Shown one piece after another: positions 11,653 through 25,560 of a stretch of DNA of 64,000 nucleotides (within the stretch, counting starts at the first letter, position 1; every line of letters starts with the position of its first letter). The notes beneath the pieces were generated by a model. It worked only from the letters and a program-made list of their open reading frames with translations, was not told the origin of the DNA and searched no databases. Source of the DNA: Ulota crispa (taxonomy: Eukaryota > Streptophyta > Bryopsida > Orthotrichales > Orthotrichaceae); the NCBI GenBank assembly GCA_963920765.1, contig OY987242.1:5234789-5298788 (forward strand), in the 5' to 3' direction. Position numbers and translations under genes: made by a program.

Positions 11653-12570
11653 TTCAACCCCTAAAGGCTCAAGCCCCCCTTTTTTTATATAAAATTCATT
11701 GAGAATTGCCACTTTTGGGGGAATGAGTAGAAAAGTAGGAATACAAGTATGTTTTGAGGATCCAATCATGGGATCTTGCTCTAGACTATGGTAGATATTT
11801 GTGGGAAAAAAATCAGCTCATTCTAGATGTAGAGGAGTGAGATATTGACATCTAAAGGGATAAAAGTTATTTCTCATGTTGCCCAAAATTTTTAGAAGCC
11901 TTTGGCCATTCTTATAGCAAAATAGTTGTTCTACACTAAGTTGAGGTTTTAATTACTACATGTAGAAGACCAAGTTAGGTATATGTTGGAGAATTTTCAA
12001 ATCAATCGAAGGTCTACAACATACTTCAAGAAATCTTTGAATGCCAGAAGGTCATGAAAATTGCAAATATAATAGGCAAAATTGGAGGCTCTATGTAATA
12101 TTAAAAAAATCAAATCAAATTGATCAAACGGTGAAACCAAAGGTTCTTAGCCTATTACAACTTGGAAAAAAACGTAATCAAAAAACAAATACTCAAACAT
12201 CTCAAAAATTTAAAGCACCAAATTTTACGAGGGGTAAAAGTAATGGGGGTTTGGGAGTCCTCCAAGATGGGCACCTTTCACTCCACTCTCCTTTGTCCAT
12301 GTGTCTACACCTTGTGCCCACATTGGAGTCAACACCCACTTAAGAAGAAGAGGCCTTGCCCAAATTGTCACTTTTTCCTCAAATTTAGAAAATTCTTGAT
12401 AACTTCTTCATCAAATGTCGGAATGAAGGAAAAATTAGATCTTTGCGTAGGCCTTGGCATTTCACACTTTCAATAAAAGTTTCAAAAAATCACACAAACT
12501 AGTTTAGTTATAAGTACATGCCTAAAATCCATGTGCCCATTGAGGAAACAGTTGGGCCGTTAAGGGTTAA
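11653..12570 (-). mobile_element. TTAA-target MITE-like element, subfamily A, reverse orientation
   Basis: The left end is TTCAACCCCTAAAGGCTC (one base changed from TTAA) and the right end GGGCCGTTAAGGGTTAA. Blocks of the interior (CTCTAGACTATGG, GTGGGAAAAAAATCAGCTCATTC, GAGTGAGATATTGACATCTAAA) are the reverse complement of matching blocks in 60305-61245. About 918 bp, more diverged than the other copies. The frames at 12041 and 12162 fall within it and are not genes. Confidence 0.7.
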
Positions 12571-13500
12571 ATCAAATTTTCACATTTTTTATATTTATAC
12601 TTAGGGTTCTATTTTTGTTTTTTTGTTTGTTGATAGAGTGAAATACATTCAACAACGCAAGAAACTAAGAAAAGATGGATAGAATTGAATAGAATCAACA
12701 AATCGTGCACATTACTCAAAATTTTATTAATATTAGTAAATTTCATCCCAAATTTGGCAAACTTGACGTGTGCTTGGGGAGCTCGTTGGGAAGGGTTTTA
12801 TTACTTCATCCATCTTACACCCAATTTTTTCAATTTTACGGTAGCTAGTGCTAAATTGAGGTAAAATTTAGCAGAACTTTTGCCAAAAAAGAACCTTGTG
12901 TATTTAGCGATTTCTTAATATATAATTTTTGGAAAACTAAACTGATTTTGTAGTTGATAGTTTCAAATTCAATCAAAGTTTTTGCAATTTTAAGCAACTA
13001 ACAATACACTGAATGTTAGTTCTCCTCAAACTTTGTGCTAGCCTCCGAGAGAGAACTCAAGGATCTAGGCCATGCCCTAAATTATAAGAGCATTTGCATT
13101 ACATTTAGAAAATCTCAATATTGAGAAGTACAATATTTATTGTTTTCAATGTTAATCACTTGTTTCTCCCATCTGTCCATCTAGGTATAGTAGCTTCCAA
13201 CTAGTGACAAGTTTCCTTGTTTGCAAAAGCAAATTAATTCACCTAATTTTTGACAAAGAGATACAGTTTGAAAAACTTATTGTGTGCAAAAATTTAATTT
13301 TGATTTTTCCTTGTGCCAAGGAAAATATTTTGGCTGGTTCATGCATTAATTGCTCCCTTTCATTCAGAAACCTCAGCCTAATAAGTACGGGTGTAGATGA
13401 TGTTGTTCCGTACATCCCTTCACATTCAATATTGCAGACCCTAATTTCAGCAATATCAGCAAATTGGAGCTCCTTCGCGGATATTTAGTTAGAATATACC
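12571..13500. other. intergenic DNA, no gene seen
   Basis: AT-rich up to about 13490. The 94-codon frame at 13204 has no recognisable similarity and no splice context. Confidence 0.4.
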
Positions 13501-14087
13501 CGGTGCTGATTGGATGGTAGAATCGAAGTTCCGCCAAAAGATCGACAGAACGACATGATGATAAAGCGACTCTCGATGATTCCGTCGGTCGGATTTTGCA
13601 CAGAACCCGACGGCGGAGCGCGGGGAATGTGGATCGATTAGGGGTTCGTTACGCTCAGAACAGGCGAAGCGAATGGGGTTCCAACGTCGGAACGGGCGTC
13701 CTGTGCGTCATTGTCTGTCTGGCAGGCCGTCAGAAGCCGGTGGGCGGGTGTAAACGTTGTCCGGGCCTAAGAGTAGCCAAGGCCGCCTCCGCCCCGCCGC
13801 TGTCATCATCATCGTTCGGTGGCACTGGCATGGGCTCGCCTATTCGCATGTGTGCAATGAGCGCGCACTTTGATATTTGAAACCTCGGGCGGGCGATGTA
13901 GCTTGCTCATTAGCTAAGCTTAGCGCGGCTGGTTTCTGTATGAGAGACGTCGGAGAGCGGCGCCTGTATTTCAAATTCGTGTTTGGTTGATAGGATTGTT
14001 CGTTTTTCCTGTTTTCGTCATCATTGTTGGCGTTTTGGTAGGTTAGAGTGGTGAATTTGGTTATTCGAGAGGTCATTGAGGCTAAGA
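13500..14087 (+). promoter_or_regulatory. probable promoter and 5' UTR of the VIH/PPIP5K gene
   Basis: Base composition changes from AT-rich to GC-richer near 13500 and stays so up to the first exon, as at many plant gene starts. An in-frame stop at 14052-14054 precedes the chosen ATG at 14088, which is the first in-frame ATG after it. No clear TATA box or transcription start can be assigned. Confidence 0.4.
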
Positions 14088-17000
14088 ATGGCGACAAGAG
14101 TGGGAGAGGACAGGCGTAGTAGTAGGAAAGTTGAGCGGAGGGGAGTGAGAATGACGGACTTGGAAGAAGACGGCGATACAGGGCAGGATCCACAATTGAA
14201 CGGGTTCAAGAAGGTTGTGGTCGGGGTATGCGTGATGGAAAAGAAGGTTGGTGAAAGAGGCTCGTGAATTTTGGCGGCGGTGTTTTTGTTGTCGTCGTCG
14301 TCTTGTAGTGGAATTCTCTGGTTGTTGTTGAATTTTCCCTGTAGGTGTCGTGGTTTTCGAATTTTGAAGCGCCGCCAGGGGTTTTTGCAATTGCAAGGCG
14401 ATAGTGTCGCTGACTGTTCCACTGCCTGAGCTGAGAGCATTCCATTTCTGGAGCTTCTTCTACTTACACTGCTTGCAATTGCTACCGTTGTTGAGCTTGG
14501 AATGTGTTCGTCGATCATAATTGCCTGATGTTGTTGGATCACTTTGTTTTTTTTATGTCCCTTGCCTTCTTTTGGAAGAGTCATTAAGTGCGTGCAGAAA
14601 AATGCCTGAAATATTGTGAGAGTGTGCTTTATTACGAACAGAGTCCTCATCCATTCAAATATAAATTCTGTATAGCTATTAATCGAGCAGTAGTACAGAC
14701 AGAAAGGCGTTCGATCGACGATTTTTCTTTTACTGCGCTGTAGATGTGTATAATGCGTGTTCCATAGCCTTGTTAGTCCCAATGGGAAAACTCAAGAAAC
14801 GAAAATGTCCATCTGGAGTGTTGGATCTGATCTCAGTGGCAATGTTGACATCGGAATTTTGAGTACGAATTCCTGATATTGTTGTGCATACCTGCACTTT
14901 GAGTTTCAGTAGCCTGCAGCGGTTTCTGAGTAATTTGGATCCCTGAAGATGCTCTTGGATCAAAGGAGAATATCCATTTAGTTCGTAAGAGGTTTCGGGG
15001 AATATTCCAATAGCGGGGGGTTTATGGACAAAATTTTGCATGGACTTGGACGTGGTAACCATACTGGTCCTTCTGTCAGTTGCTTGGCAGCTGTGACTGG
15101 CTTTGATTCCATTCAATGGCGTCGCTGATTAGGAATTTCAAGCCAAGCCTACGAGCTGAGCATTCAAGCTACGATGGCGATGCAAGTGTCATAATTTTAT
15201 TACACTCTGATCTGAGATCAAAATTTTAGGAAGCCATCCTGGATTCACTACGTCTGAAGTAATTGTTCTCGTAGCACGATCGGTTGACTGGGAATGTTAT
15301 GAGCGTTAGCTTGCGATCGGGGAACAATTTTTTAGTCACCTGTAATTTTTATGCGTTTCTGTTTTCTCCTGGTATTAATTTCTGTGCGGGAACTATGAGG
15401 TTACATGAACCACCGACGTGTTTCGTGGTGAAGGATTTGGATCGTACTGCAGATATGGCGCTTTCATTCATGAGGTTTATATCAGATTTGTTAATGTTCT
15501 TGTAGGATGATCTTCGTTTAGAGGAAGCCTCCGCTCAATTCGTGAATTTATAAAATACAGTATCTTGTTTCTGTTCGCGTTTTTGTGGCACTGCATTTGT
15601 TTGGGAATCGCGTCGTCCTTATAGTTTGACGCAAGTAAAGAGTTGAAGGCGGAGGGACGGTAGGTTCGTGTAGAGCTTTTAAGTGTGCCCCGTGATTATG
15701 ATGTACTGTCGGATGTGTCCATATATAAAGCTTAAACGTTCGTCGCCACATGAGATGAATTTGACGTGGAAGTATAATGCCAGTTTGCGATTCTTGTGGT
15801 TGGGAGGGCTATCACACAAATCATGTTGTTGAGTTGCTTATTTATCCTTCGAGAAAGCGTGTGAGGAAGCATGTTGACGTTCTGAGGGAGTTTTAAGAGA
15901 TTTTTATGACTGGTCTCTATGATGCATTTATTTGATATGGTTTTTTACTTGAAATTGGCAGGCACTATCGGGACCGATGGCTCAAATTCTAGATCGACTC
16001 AGAATGTTCGGTGAATTTGAGGTTTGATTTCACATGCTTTACCTCTTTCTTCAGGTGCAGTATTTGCAGTGTCTGCTTGGGTGGAACTTTCAAAATCGAC
16101 TTTATGAGTGATCTTAGTCCTCTCCTGCTCCTTTTTCTCCTCGGATCAGAATCGACGTGCTGTTGCGCACCTTTCTCGTCTCTGTGTTTTATTTACTCAA
16201 AGCAAAATTAATCAACAATACTTCGGTCCGTCCTGATTCTGAAGAGTACTGTTTTGCTGTTAGCCTTTTTCTTGAAGATACTGATGTTATTACTTCTGTG
16301 TTCAGCAGCGTCCTCCTGCTCCTTCGATGTTTCATTTGTCAGGTGTCGACGTTCTTTTTGTCGTTTCTGAGGTTTCTCTTTGTGTCTGTAGATCGTAATA
16401 TTTGGAGATCAAGTAATCTTGCACGAACCGATAGAGAGGTAAATTTATATCCATTTTTCTGCGCTTGGTTGTCATTTTGTTGCTAGTTGTTCTGTGTTGT
16501 ATTTAGGAATCGGTTGCACTTCTGCTGGTTACGAAGTATGAATTGTCGAGCTACCATTTTGTGAGGTAGTTTGTTTACACTAATTCTATTAATATTTATT
16601 CTCCTATCGTTATGGTGGCGATGCTTTCCAGTTGGCCGCTCTGTGACTGTTTGATAGCATTCTATTCAACTGGCTATCCTCTTAACAAATCCGAAGAGTA
16701 TGCTGCTCTTCGCAGGTCAGTGTTCTCTCCCTCATTTTCTGTTCTTTCGTATGGTCGAATCAGTTGGAATGGTCATTAAAAAGAATTTGTTTGTTGGTTT
16801 CTTCGGAATGTAGTAGTTTTGGAAGTTTTGATATGATCCTTACGATCTGTTATTGACTGCCATCATTTAGACCGTACCTGATCAACGAGCTGAAGTTGCA
16901 ACATCTTCTTCATGATCGCCGCAAAGTCTATTCTGTATGTACCTCTGAGGGCCTCTTTTGTCACGTATTTGCTTATACGGAGTACGAAGGCATGACTTGA

Positions 17001-20000
17001 ATGTGACCTTAGCGAGCTCTGCTTATTCACAGTTTTTGTTAAGTTTGAAGCCTGCTTAGCTGCTTTGCGATGCATTTTGTATATAGCTGGTGTAGTCAAA
17101 TCTGGTCCTGTTGAATAACTCTTTTATCTGGTGGCTCTGCTAGCGCCTTGACGAGGTTGGGATTCCGATTCCTAGTTACGTATTAGTCAATCGAGATTTT
17201 CCTGATCAAGAAGTGGATCATTTTGTGGAAGAAGAGGATTATGTTGAGATCAACGGGAAACGAATTCTGAAACCATTTGTTGAGAAGCCTGTTGATGGTA
17301 TGCACGTCCTTCCGGCAGCCTTGTGGCAGGTTTCACTGTTTGCTTTTCCTCTAGTTATTCAGTAGTTGGATTTTCATACCATGACCATTTCTTTTAGTAA
17401 GCTTTGTGATTGATTAATTATGTTGATTCAATCACCAGGGAATCTTTACTGACATGCTGAAGTAGCAATAAAATCTGGTTAGATGCTTTTTCAATTTAGA
17501 AAATGGTCTGCATTTCTTTTTGTTGTTCAAACTCTCAATCACTTTTTGTTGAGCAGGCGATGATCACAGCGTAATGATATACTATCCAAGTTCTGCTGGT
17601 GGGGGAATGAAGGAGCTATTTCGAAAGGCGAGTTTTGATTTCTCTTTATCATGTGGCACGCGTGTGGTAATGGACTTTTTGCAGTATTTTAAGGTCGTTT
17701 GAGTTTTCCTTCGTTATCTCAGATGGTCAGAGAGAATGGTTTTACTTGGTTGTTTGATCTGAGTATATGTCGCCTGTTCGAGCCGTTGGTATATTTTTCT
17801 TTCTGACATGCAAATTGTCATGTATTAGTTCCATTGTTTATTAACACGAGATGTTTGTGGTATATTCTCTCGAATTCAATTTGGAAGTAGAATATGCTAG
17901 TCTTGCGACAATCACCACTCAAGTATCTATTGTTCAGGTGGGTAATCGATCTAGTGAATTTCACCCGGAGATGCGAAGAGTACGGAGGTCTGGTTCTTAT
18001 ATTTACGAGGAGTTTATGCCTACCGGAGGTACTGATGTTAAGGTATGTGCTGGTACCTTTGTAGGTGAATGATTCATGATAGGATTTTTCAGTTTCTCCT
18101 TGAGTTCTATCTATTTGATGAGCGATGCTCTAACTAGCTGATAACTGATTCATTATCTTATCTGCTTGGAAATTGTGCTGGTTTTGTTTCTTTTGCAATT
18201 TCTTCTCTAAATAACTATGTAGCAGTACAGAAAATTTGCTGCAGACAGAATCTAATACGATGTTTAGAATTAGCTTATTCTACTTGAATATGATCTAGAC
18301 GTAGTGTAATTAAGAACTTATGCTATTCCACTCGCAGGTGTCACATCGCAGTAAATATAGTCATCTCCTCCTAAATTGTTTTAGAGAAAACACTGCTCTA
18401 GAAGAGTTGTTTAGCTCCAAGTATGGGAAATGGTAGGTGCAGAGTCTAGATCTTGGGTCGTTCTTCAATGTATGTGTACGTAGATTCCCAGGTGAGGTTG
18501 TTTCTAATGTGCTAGCTTTTGTGCGTGCAGGTGTACACAGTGGGACCAGAATATGCTCATGCAGAAGCTCGAAAGTCTCCTGTTGTTGACGGGGTAGTAA
18601 TGAGAAGTGCGGATGGGAAGGAGGTGAGAAAAATGATTTTACCGGGGTTGATGTGGCTTTGAAGTAGCCAACTTGTAGCTTTCTAATATTTGCGTGGTCA
18701 AACCTGTCCAGCTTGCGTTTGGAAGAGGAAGTTTGCAATTTGACTATTTTGTTATTTTGTGGAGGTCAAATCGAAGAAAAAAGTTGTGTCATCACTTTGG
18801 TTAGATCATGTCAATTTGCAAAGGTGTTGTGTTTACTACACGTTTACCGTAAATGATTTAATATGGCTGATTCCCTGATCTGACGATGGGATTGTGGCCT
18901 TCTCGAGTGTTGCAGGTTAGGTACCCTGTGCTTTTGACTCCAGCCGAGAAGCAAATGGCTCGAGAAGTTTGCATCGCTTTTGGTCAAGGAGTAATTCCCG
19001 TTTTACTTCTAAAGAAAATCAGCTTATTACATTTTGTTTCAAAATTGTTTTGGTGCACGCTAATGAAATCCCTAGTGCAGCAGATGTGTCCTTATAACGC
19101 TCTTCTACATTTGTTTTAAAAATTGGTTCTTTCAGCATCTGGAGGTGGTGAGATGCATTGTATCCTCAAATACATCTAATAGGGCTTATCTGTTCTGCAG
19201 GTGTGTGGGTTCGATTTACTACGATCACAAGGCCGGTCATATGTTTGTGATGTCAATGGGTGGAGTTTTGTTAAGAACTCATACAAGTAAGTGAATATTC
19301 TGATTATTGTTTCCTCTCAGCACCAAATTGTATGTGGTAGTAGCCACCGATTTGCACTTCCTTAATATTTTGAGGCATTTGTCCAGATGCTGAGAAACTA
19401 ATTAAATTTTTGGCGATTTCAGATATTATGACGATGCAGCTTGTGTTCTCAGAACCATGTTTTTGGAAGCTAAAGCACCTCATTTGAATGTGAAACTCTC
19501 ATGTTTACCATGGATTAGAACTGAACAGCCCCTTGAGCCGGAGGACACCAATGGTATATCAAGGCAGGAAAGCGCTGTACTTACGGGCACATTTGGTCAA
19601 TCGGAAGAACTGCGATGTGTCATTGCTATTTTAAGACAGTAAGACGATCTCAAATCTTGATTTTCTCTTACTCGCTTGAATAGCTATTTGTCCTCAGTAT
19701 CCTGTCTTTGTTGTTTTAGTTATGCATTTTCTTTTATCATTATATTCTTGAAGTATTTGCTATCGAACGAGGGAGACCAGAAATTACCGTAGCCTATTTC
19801 ATAACTGAGATTTTATCTCACCGCTTGCACCTGCATTTGGTGTACTTCGTTGGAGAGAGTTTCTTAATGCGTTGCAATCTGATCTTCTTTACATGATATT
19901 TTCTGTTTGGCAGTGGTGACAGAACACCAAAACAGAAAGTCAAGATGAAAGTTACACAAGATAGATTACTCAACCTCATGCTAAAATACAATGGCGGGAG

Positions 20001-23000
20001 ACCTCGATCGGAGGTAGATTTCTTCACTTGTCCCTGCATGTGCATGTACTTAATTGATTTGGCATGCCTAACATCATTTAGTCCATGATGGACATTTAGT
20101 TTATAACATCGATTGCATGTTATTACAGGCTAAATTGAAAAGTGCAGTGCAGCTGCAAGATCTTCTCGATGCAACGCGTATGCTCGTCCCTCGCACTAGG
20201 TTTGTGAACCTTGTTACAATCCGTTCATGACAGCGTGTTTGCTCGTTTATTTCCACTTGCTAGATCCGTTTCTCATGCAGGCGCTGCTGTGCATTCCTAC
20301 TTGAGAACTGTTTGCAGATCAGGAAAAGAGAGTAGTGACAGTGAGGCAGAAGACTTCGAGCATGCTGAGAAATTGCGTCATGTTAAAGCTGTGCTTGAGG
20401 AGGTGAATCATTACTTTCGTCCTTGTTTGGTTGTGTGCTTCTGTATGACCCTTGATAACTGTGAATTTCACAAGTCACATTTTGATAAGGTGTTTGTTGG
20501 AAAACATATTATCATGCTTAGTTGTTCAATTTGACTGACGCTCCACGTTTATTCAATCTTCTGCAGGGTGGTCACTTTTCCGGAATTTATCGCAAAGTGC
20601 AGCTGAAACCCCAAAAATGGACGAAAGTGCCGAAGGAGGAGGACGAGGTTGAAGGGGAACGTCCCATAGAGGCTCTAATGGTGCTGAAGTACGGAGGTGT
20701 TCTTACCCATGCTGGCCGTAAGCAGGTGCTCACGCTTTCTCTATAGTTATTTATTTGTATTTGGCCGGTATTTCTGAACTATTGGGCCAAAGCACGAAAT
20801 TTTCATGTGAATGGGATTTTTTGGGCATAAATCTGACGTTACTACGAAGGCAAACCAACTGTAAGCTGGTTTAACATGAATTTGAACATCCAAGTTTAGA
20901 TTCACCTTCGACTATATCAATGGACAATCTCACTTTTTGATATCCTATAGGGTTTTGTTTTCATTTCTACAGTCACCATCTTTACTTTGGCTGGATTATT
21001 GCTGTCACTAATCTTGATTACACTGAATGGACTTCTGTTATCGCAGGCTGAAGAATTGGGGCGATCTTTTAGGAATCACATGTATCCAGGTATTGAATAA
21101 AATATCAGCTAGAAATGACGGAGAGTTATATGTGTTGCACAATTACTTGTACTAAAATTAGATTTGACTGATTTATACTCGATGTATATATCTCGGAGTT
21201 TTTTAATTAAAGAAATCAAAATGTATCCTCATAAATTTGAAAATGGACCACAGGAGAGGGGACAGGTTTGCTGCGACTTCATAGCACTTATCGGCATGAC
21301 TTGAAAATCTACAGTTCTGATGAAGGGCGGGTGCAGGTTGTCCCTCCTTCTATACTTCTATATCTGTTAACATTCTCACAAATAATGGATACAATGAAAT
21401 TTTTAATGCGTTGTTGTTTTGTCTCTTCCTTTGGCTAGTAAAACGATCATTTCTTGGACACATATTTTACCATCTCTCAGAATATGGGAATGAATTATTA
21501 AAAGCTTCTGTTAGAGACTAGTTTGACGCACTTCGTGATATTTTCGTTTTTGCTCTTGTATCTTTAGAACATTGTTTTCCCAGAACGTTGTCATCCATGA
21601 GAGTAATTTTTTGACTTCCTGCAGATGTCAGCTGCTGCATTCGCAAAAGGCTTGCTTGATCTGGAGGGTCAGCTAACCCCCATCTTGGTAAGTTCTTCAA
21701 ATTGGCTTTTCGGTTGCATGCGCTTTCTATTGTATCCGAACATATTTTATATGATATTCGTTTCACTGTTACAGAAGTTCCAGGCGATAAGTCTCTATAC
21801 ACTTCTGACATTTTTTACATAACTTCCATTCAACGGGTTCGGTTTGCAGGTGTCTCTTGTCAGCAAAGATTCGCCTATGCTTGATGGTCTGGATACTGCT
21901 AGTATTGAAATGGAGGAAGCAAAGGTATAGTTGCAACGTCTCTAGACCGTGAAAATTGAGTAATATTCTGCATTATTTTCCTTCTCAGTGTGTAATTGAA
22001 ATATTTCTCTCGAGTTTACAAATTTGCTCGATTATTCCTGTCTTCAGGCGAAGTTGTACGAGGTAATGACATCCCCTGAAGAGCAACAGCTTCCTTCACC
22101 CTCAAATTCTGACACACCTTGGATGGTCGATGGTGGAGGGATGCCTGATAACTCCTTGGAATTGATGAAGATACTGGTTCGATCTCTTGACACTTCTCTT
22201 GTTGTGATCTAATGAGTCATATTATCTGATTCCAGTACTAGCAGAGTAAGTTCGTTGAGCGTGGTATTGCAGCTACTCCTGTTGCAGGTGGTTGAGTTTT
22301 ATTTCCGTCATGATATTATTTAGTTTGTGCTCAAGTGAGGAGTACTGGTTGAGAAAATTAGTTGTTCCTTGCATTTCAATTGATATTACTCTTTATTTGT
22401 ATGGAACCCAATGCGTATTTTCCTATCCAGACTGCAGAACTCACCAGTACATGTATTGTGGCATTCACGTCTTCAGGTTGAGCTTACGAGAAAAGTCACA
22501 GCTCAGGTGAAAGTCCTCTGTAAAGCTGAGGAGGAGCGCCTCGCTTCAAACACACTCAATGAAGAACTTCCACCTTACGACCAAGCCCGTGCTTTGGGGA
22601 AGACTAATATGGATGTTGATCGAATTGCTGCTGGGTTACCATGTGGTAGTGAGGGATTTCTCCTCATGTTTGCTCGATGGAAGAAGTTAGAACGAGATAT
22701 CTACAATGAACGCAAAGAGTAAGTTTTGTGAGATTTACATTGGTAATCTCAGATAAGATATAGAATAAAGTACATGTTGAAACTGTAGTATTCAGAAGAA
22801 TCTCGTGACACTTTGTTTTGAGACGGATGTGCGAGTAACGATTCTTTGCGAATAGCATATGTACAGTTTACAGGAGTGGACTCTGCTATGATATGTGAAG
22901 TTAGTGATCCTGGTTATCAGCCTGGTAAAGGCTGTGCTTAGCTCTTACTAAGGTCAGTGGGATTGATGGGTGCAGTCGGTATGATATAAGCAAAGTTCCT

Positions 23001-25403
23001 GATATTTACGACTCTGCCAAGTGAGCTTTTGTCCCAACTCTTTTCCTCATTTTATCCAAGCTTTGGGTAGACTAGACTGGCAGCCGAGCTTCCTATTCAT
23101 TTTCTTGATATAATGCCAGTTCTCTATTGCGTGATGATGATGCTTGACTTTAGAAACAACATGAATTAGTGTCTTCCTAAAACTTCATCTCTGTTCCTCT
23201 TGAATGTTTTTGCTGCGATTTTCTTATCGTCTACTCAAGGTCAGTTCCTGAGAATCTTCGTCGTTTGATTTCTTTCGTGTCCAGATACGATCTGTTGCAT
23301 AATGCTCATTTACAACTCCAGGGTCTTGACGAACTCTACAGAGTGGCGAAGGTAAGGCCTCTTCTTTCAAGTTTTAGGATGAACTCATGAGCTGTTTCGT
23401 TGATTCAATGCGGTGACAAATTGATGTTCCCGCATCCCTGCAATGTTCCGATGCTCTTGATGTGACAGTTTGAAGATTCTTCTGCTTGTGAAGGATTCTT
23501 TGTGGTAGATACCTCGAGTTCTTGATAATTGGTTGGATTACATAGTAAATCCTGTTGCAAAAGTTCAGCAATCGACTTCTCTTGACGACAGCACAGCGGT
23601 GCCTGTTTTTGTTGCTCCTTAAGGGCTGGGATTTTGTAGTAACATGTTGATGTCTCTGATTTCAGAAGCTTGCGGATGGGGTTATCCCAAATGAATATGG
23701 AATCAATCCTCAGCACAAGCTGATCATTGGGGCTAAGGTACACTAGTCTTTGTCCTACCGTCGAGGATTTTGAAGTCAAGTAGGTTTGCCGTTGTAGGTA
23801 GAGGTGCATATATTTCCACGGCTTTCCTTCTCGGCACTTTTTCGCTATTGAGCTACTTGAATAGGACAAGTAAGTTCCCTGTACAGTTAAATGGGATACT
23901 AATCTGTGCTTACCTGTGTTCGTGGTTCGTGTGGAGTTTTCTGAGAGGTATATTATTTTAAGAAAAGTGTTAATGTTGACACTTGCTAAATGACAGATTG
24001 CGCGCCGGCTTCTAGGAAAGATATTAATTGACCTACGAAATACTCGGGAGGAGGCTATTAGCGTGGCTGAATTGAAGCGACAACATGAACACATTCCAAG
24101 TAATGTTCGTAAGCACTCAGAGGAGGGCAACCAGGTCAGCGGCAAAGTCAAATTGGCTGTTGACTGCTCGAGACAAACTTGTTCGACCGACAAATCCTAC
24201 GAGACCGATGATGACGATGACAAAGAAACTCAGTATCGTTTGGACCCTAAGTAAGAGCTAAATTTCCTCTTCAACATCTCAGGAATTACTATAAAGCCTC
24301 AAGTATGATTCGACCTAATGCGATTTTCTTGGTTGATGCGTAAAATATTCGTGTGTGCTGACTGTGGTACGTGTCATTGTTCTGGACAGGTATGCCAACG
24401 TCAGGACACCGGAGAGACACGTTCGTACCAGGTTATACTTCACTTCGGTAAGTTGCTTACGAAGACTAACCTCGGAGACTCTTATTCCTTTTATTGATTA
24501 CCTCAGGAAATTTGATTGTTAATCTGATATTTTGTCGGTGTGTTGTTTCATGTTCTCACCATCTAAAATGGATCATGCAGGAGTCGCACATTCATTCACT
24601 AATTAATGTCATCCGTTATTGCCAACTGGATGATTCTCTGAGAGGAGAAGAGGGTCTGGTTGCAAACGAAGGTTTGAAGCGTATATTTGAAACGAAAGAG
24701 CTCGACTATCTGACCCATGTTGTGCTTCGAATGTACGAGAATACAGCAGTAAGTATCGATTTACATTGCATTCTTTGCATGTCCATCATGTTTCTCAGTC
24801 AATGCCTGTGAAGTGCCGCAAGGTGCAACAAGGCGATTTCATGCCACCGAATACATCAGAACAGCTGGACTTGACTATTTGAGATTTTGAACATGACCTC
24901 CAACTTTGCTTGCTTGTTATCAGGTACCTTTGGAAGATTCACGAAGGTTCAGGATAGAGTTGATGTTCAGCAGTGGTGCAGCTTTGAGTCCTCTTGAGGT
25001 GAGTTAATCTTATTTTTTCTTTTATGCAGTGTTAGTGACTTTTCGCTTATCGTTATTGGACGAACGATGAACTGCAGGGTAGTGTTGATATTTTCTCTAT
25101 TATTTAGTCAACAGAGAAGGATTAGAAGTTGACCTGGGACATCTGGTTGGATTTGTGTGGCTGCAGGCAACTCCTCGCAACCGAGATCACACTCTGCCTG
25201 TGTTGCATCCCGAGACGTTGCAGGAGGAGGGTAGCTGCGTGACTCTGGATCGTTTGGAAAAGTTGGTGCGGCCGTTTGCAATGCCAGCAGAAGATTTCCC
25301 TCCAGCCAGCACCCCGCAGGGATTCTCTGGCTTATTCATGAAAGGTGGGGGAGTTCTAGAGCGACTTGTTAACTTTTGGCCGTTTAACAAGACTTTGAAA
25401 TAG
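14088..25403 (+). CDS. VIH: inositol hexakisphosphate / diphosphoinositol-pentakisphosphate kinase (VIP1/PPIP5K, plant VIH)
   Basis: Bifunctional cytosolic enzyme. The N-terminal ATP-grasp kinase phosphorylates InsP6/5-InsP7 at the 1-position; the C-terminal histidine-acid-phosphatase-like domain removes it again. In plants the product controls phosphate-starvation and jasmonate signalling through SPX and COI1 receptors. Splicing 30 exons gives 3240 nt, about 1079 aa, close to usual plant length. Residues 46-53 read GVCVMEKK, the conserved kinase start. A glycine-rich loop [13 protein letters not shown] lies at 201-213, and the ATP/Mg site DVNGWSFVK at 321-329. The phosphatase signature RHGDRTP is at 404-410, with SHIHSL at 922-927. 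All key residues are present and every exon joins in frame, so the gene looks functional. The N-terminal 45 residues (Arg/Asp-rich) are not conserved. There are no paralogous full copies here, but a fragment of exons 15-16 is duplicated at 33.6-41.1 kb. Confidence 0.95.
14088..25403 (+). other. VIH: exon map of the VIH/PPIP5K gene
   Basis: Coding exons read from splice sites and family conservation: 14088-14246, 15962-16021, 16392-16438, 16632-16715, 16871-16934, 17144-17297, 17557-17627, 17938-18042, 18531-18623, 18916-18990, 19201-19286, 19423-19638, 19914-20013, 20129-20199, 20318-20402, 20567-20725, 21047-21089, 21254-21336, 21625-21687, 21850-21924, 22048-22176, 22477-22718, 22976-23020, 23285-23351, 23666-23737, 23997-24250, 24390-24447, 24581-24748, 24924-24998, 25167-25403. 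All phases agree and all acceptors end in AG. Donors are GT except intron 7 (GC at 17628). Intron 1 is the longest, 1715 bp. Exon 1 end was set by matching EKK-ALSGPM across the join to the conserved EKK...PM spacing. Confidence 0.88.
17628..17937 (+). other. GC-AG intron (intron 7 of VIH)
   Basis: Exon 7 ends CGAAAG and is followed by GCGAGT. The next exon starts GTGGGTAATCG after TTCAG. Protein continuity ([14 protein letters not shown]) requires the cut exactly there, so the donor is GC within an otherwise strong AAG|GCGAGT context. Confidence 0.8.
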
Positions 25404-25560
25404 TGCAAGGAATCCGAAAGTATGCGTAGTGGAATAGTTTGACACAACTATACATGTGGAATCTTTAAGTAACGCTGGAATCATCTGCCGTAATAGAAGC
25501 CAACGTCAATAAAGGATCTGTGATTTCCGCGATTTTCAACCAATGTAACTGATCTTCGTT
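25404..25560 (+). terminator. 3' UTR with AATAAA poly(A) signal of VIH
   Basis: AATAAA occurs at 25508-25513, about 105 bases after the stop codon, followed by a T-rich stretch near 25530-25560. This is the likely cleavage and polyadenylation region. Confidence 0.6.

Noticed and set aside
14021..14782. 253-codon minus-strand frame over the VIH start
   Set aside because: It overlaps VIH exon 1 on the opposite strand, has low-complexity Thr/Ser/Pro content and no domain.
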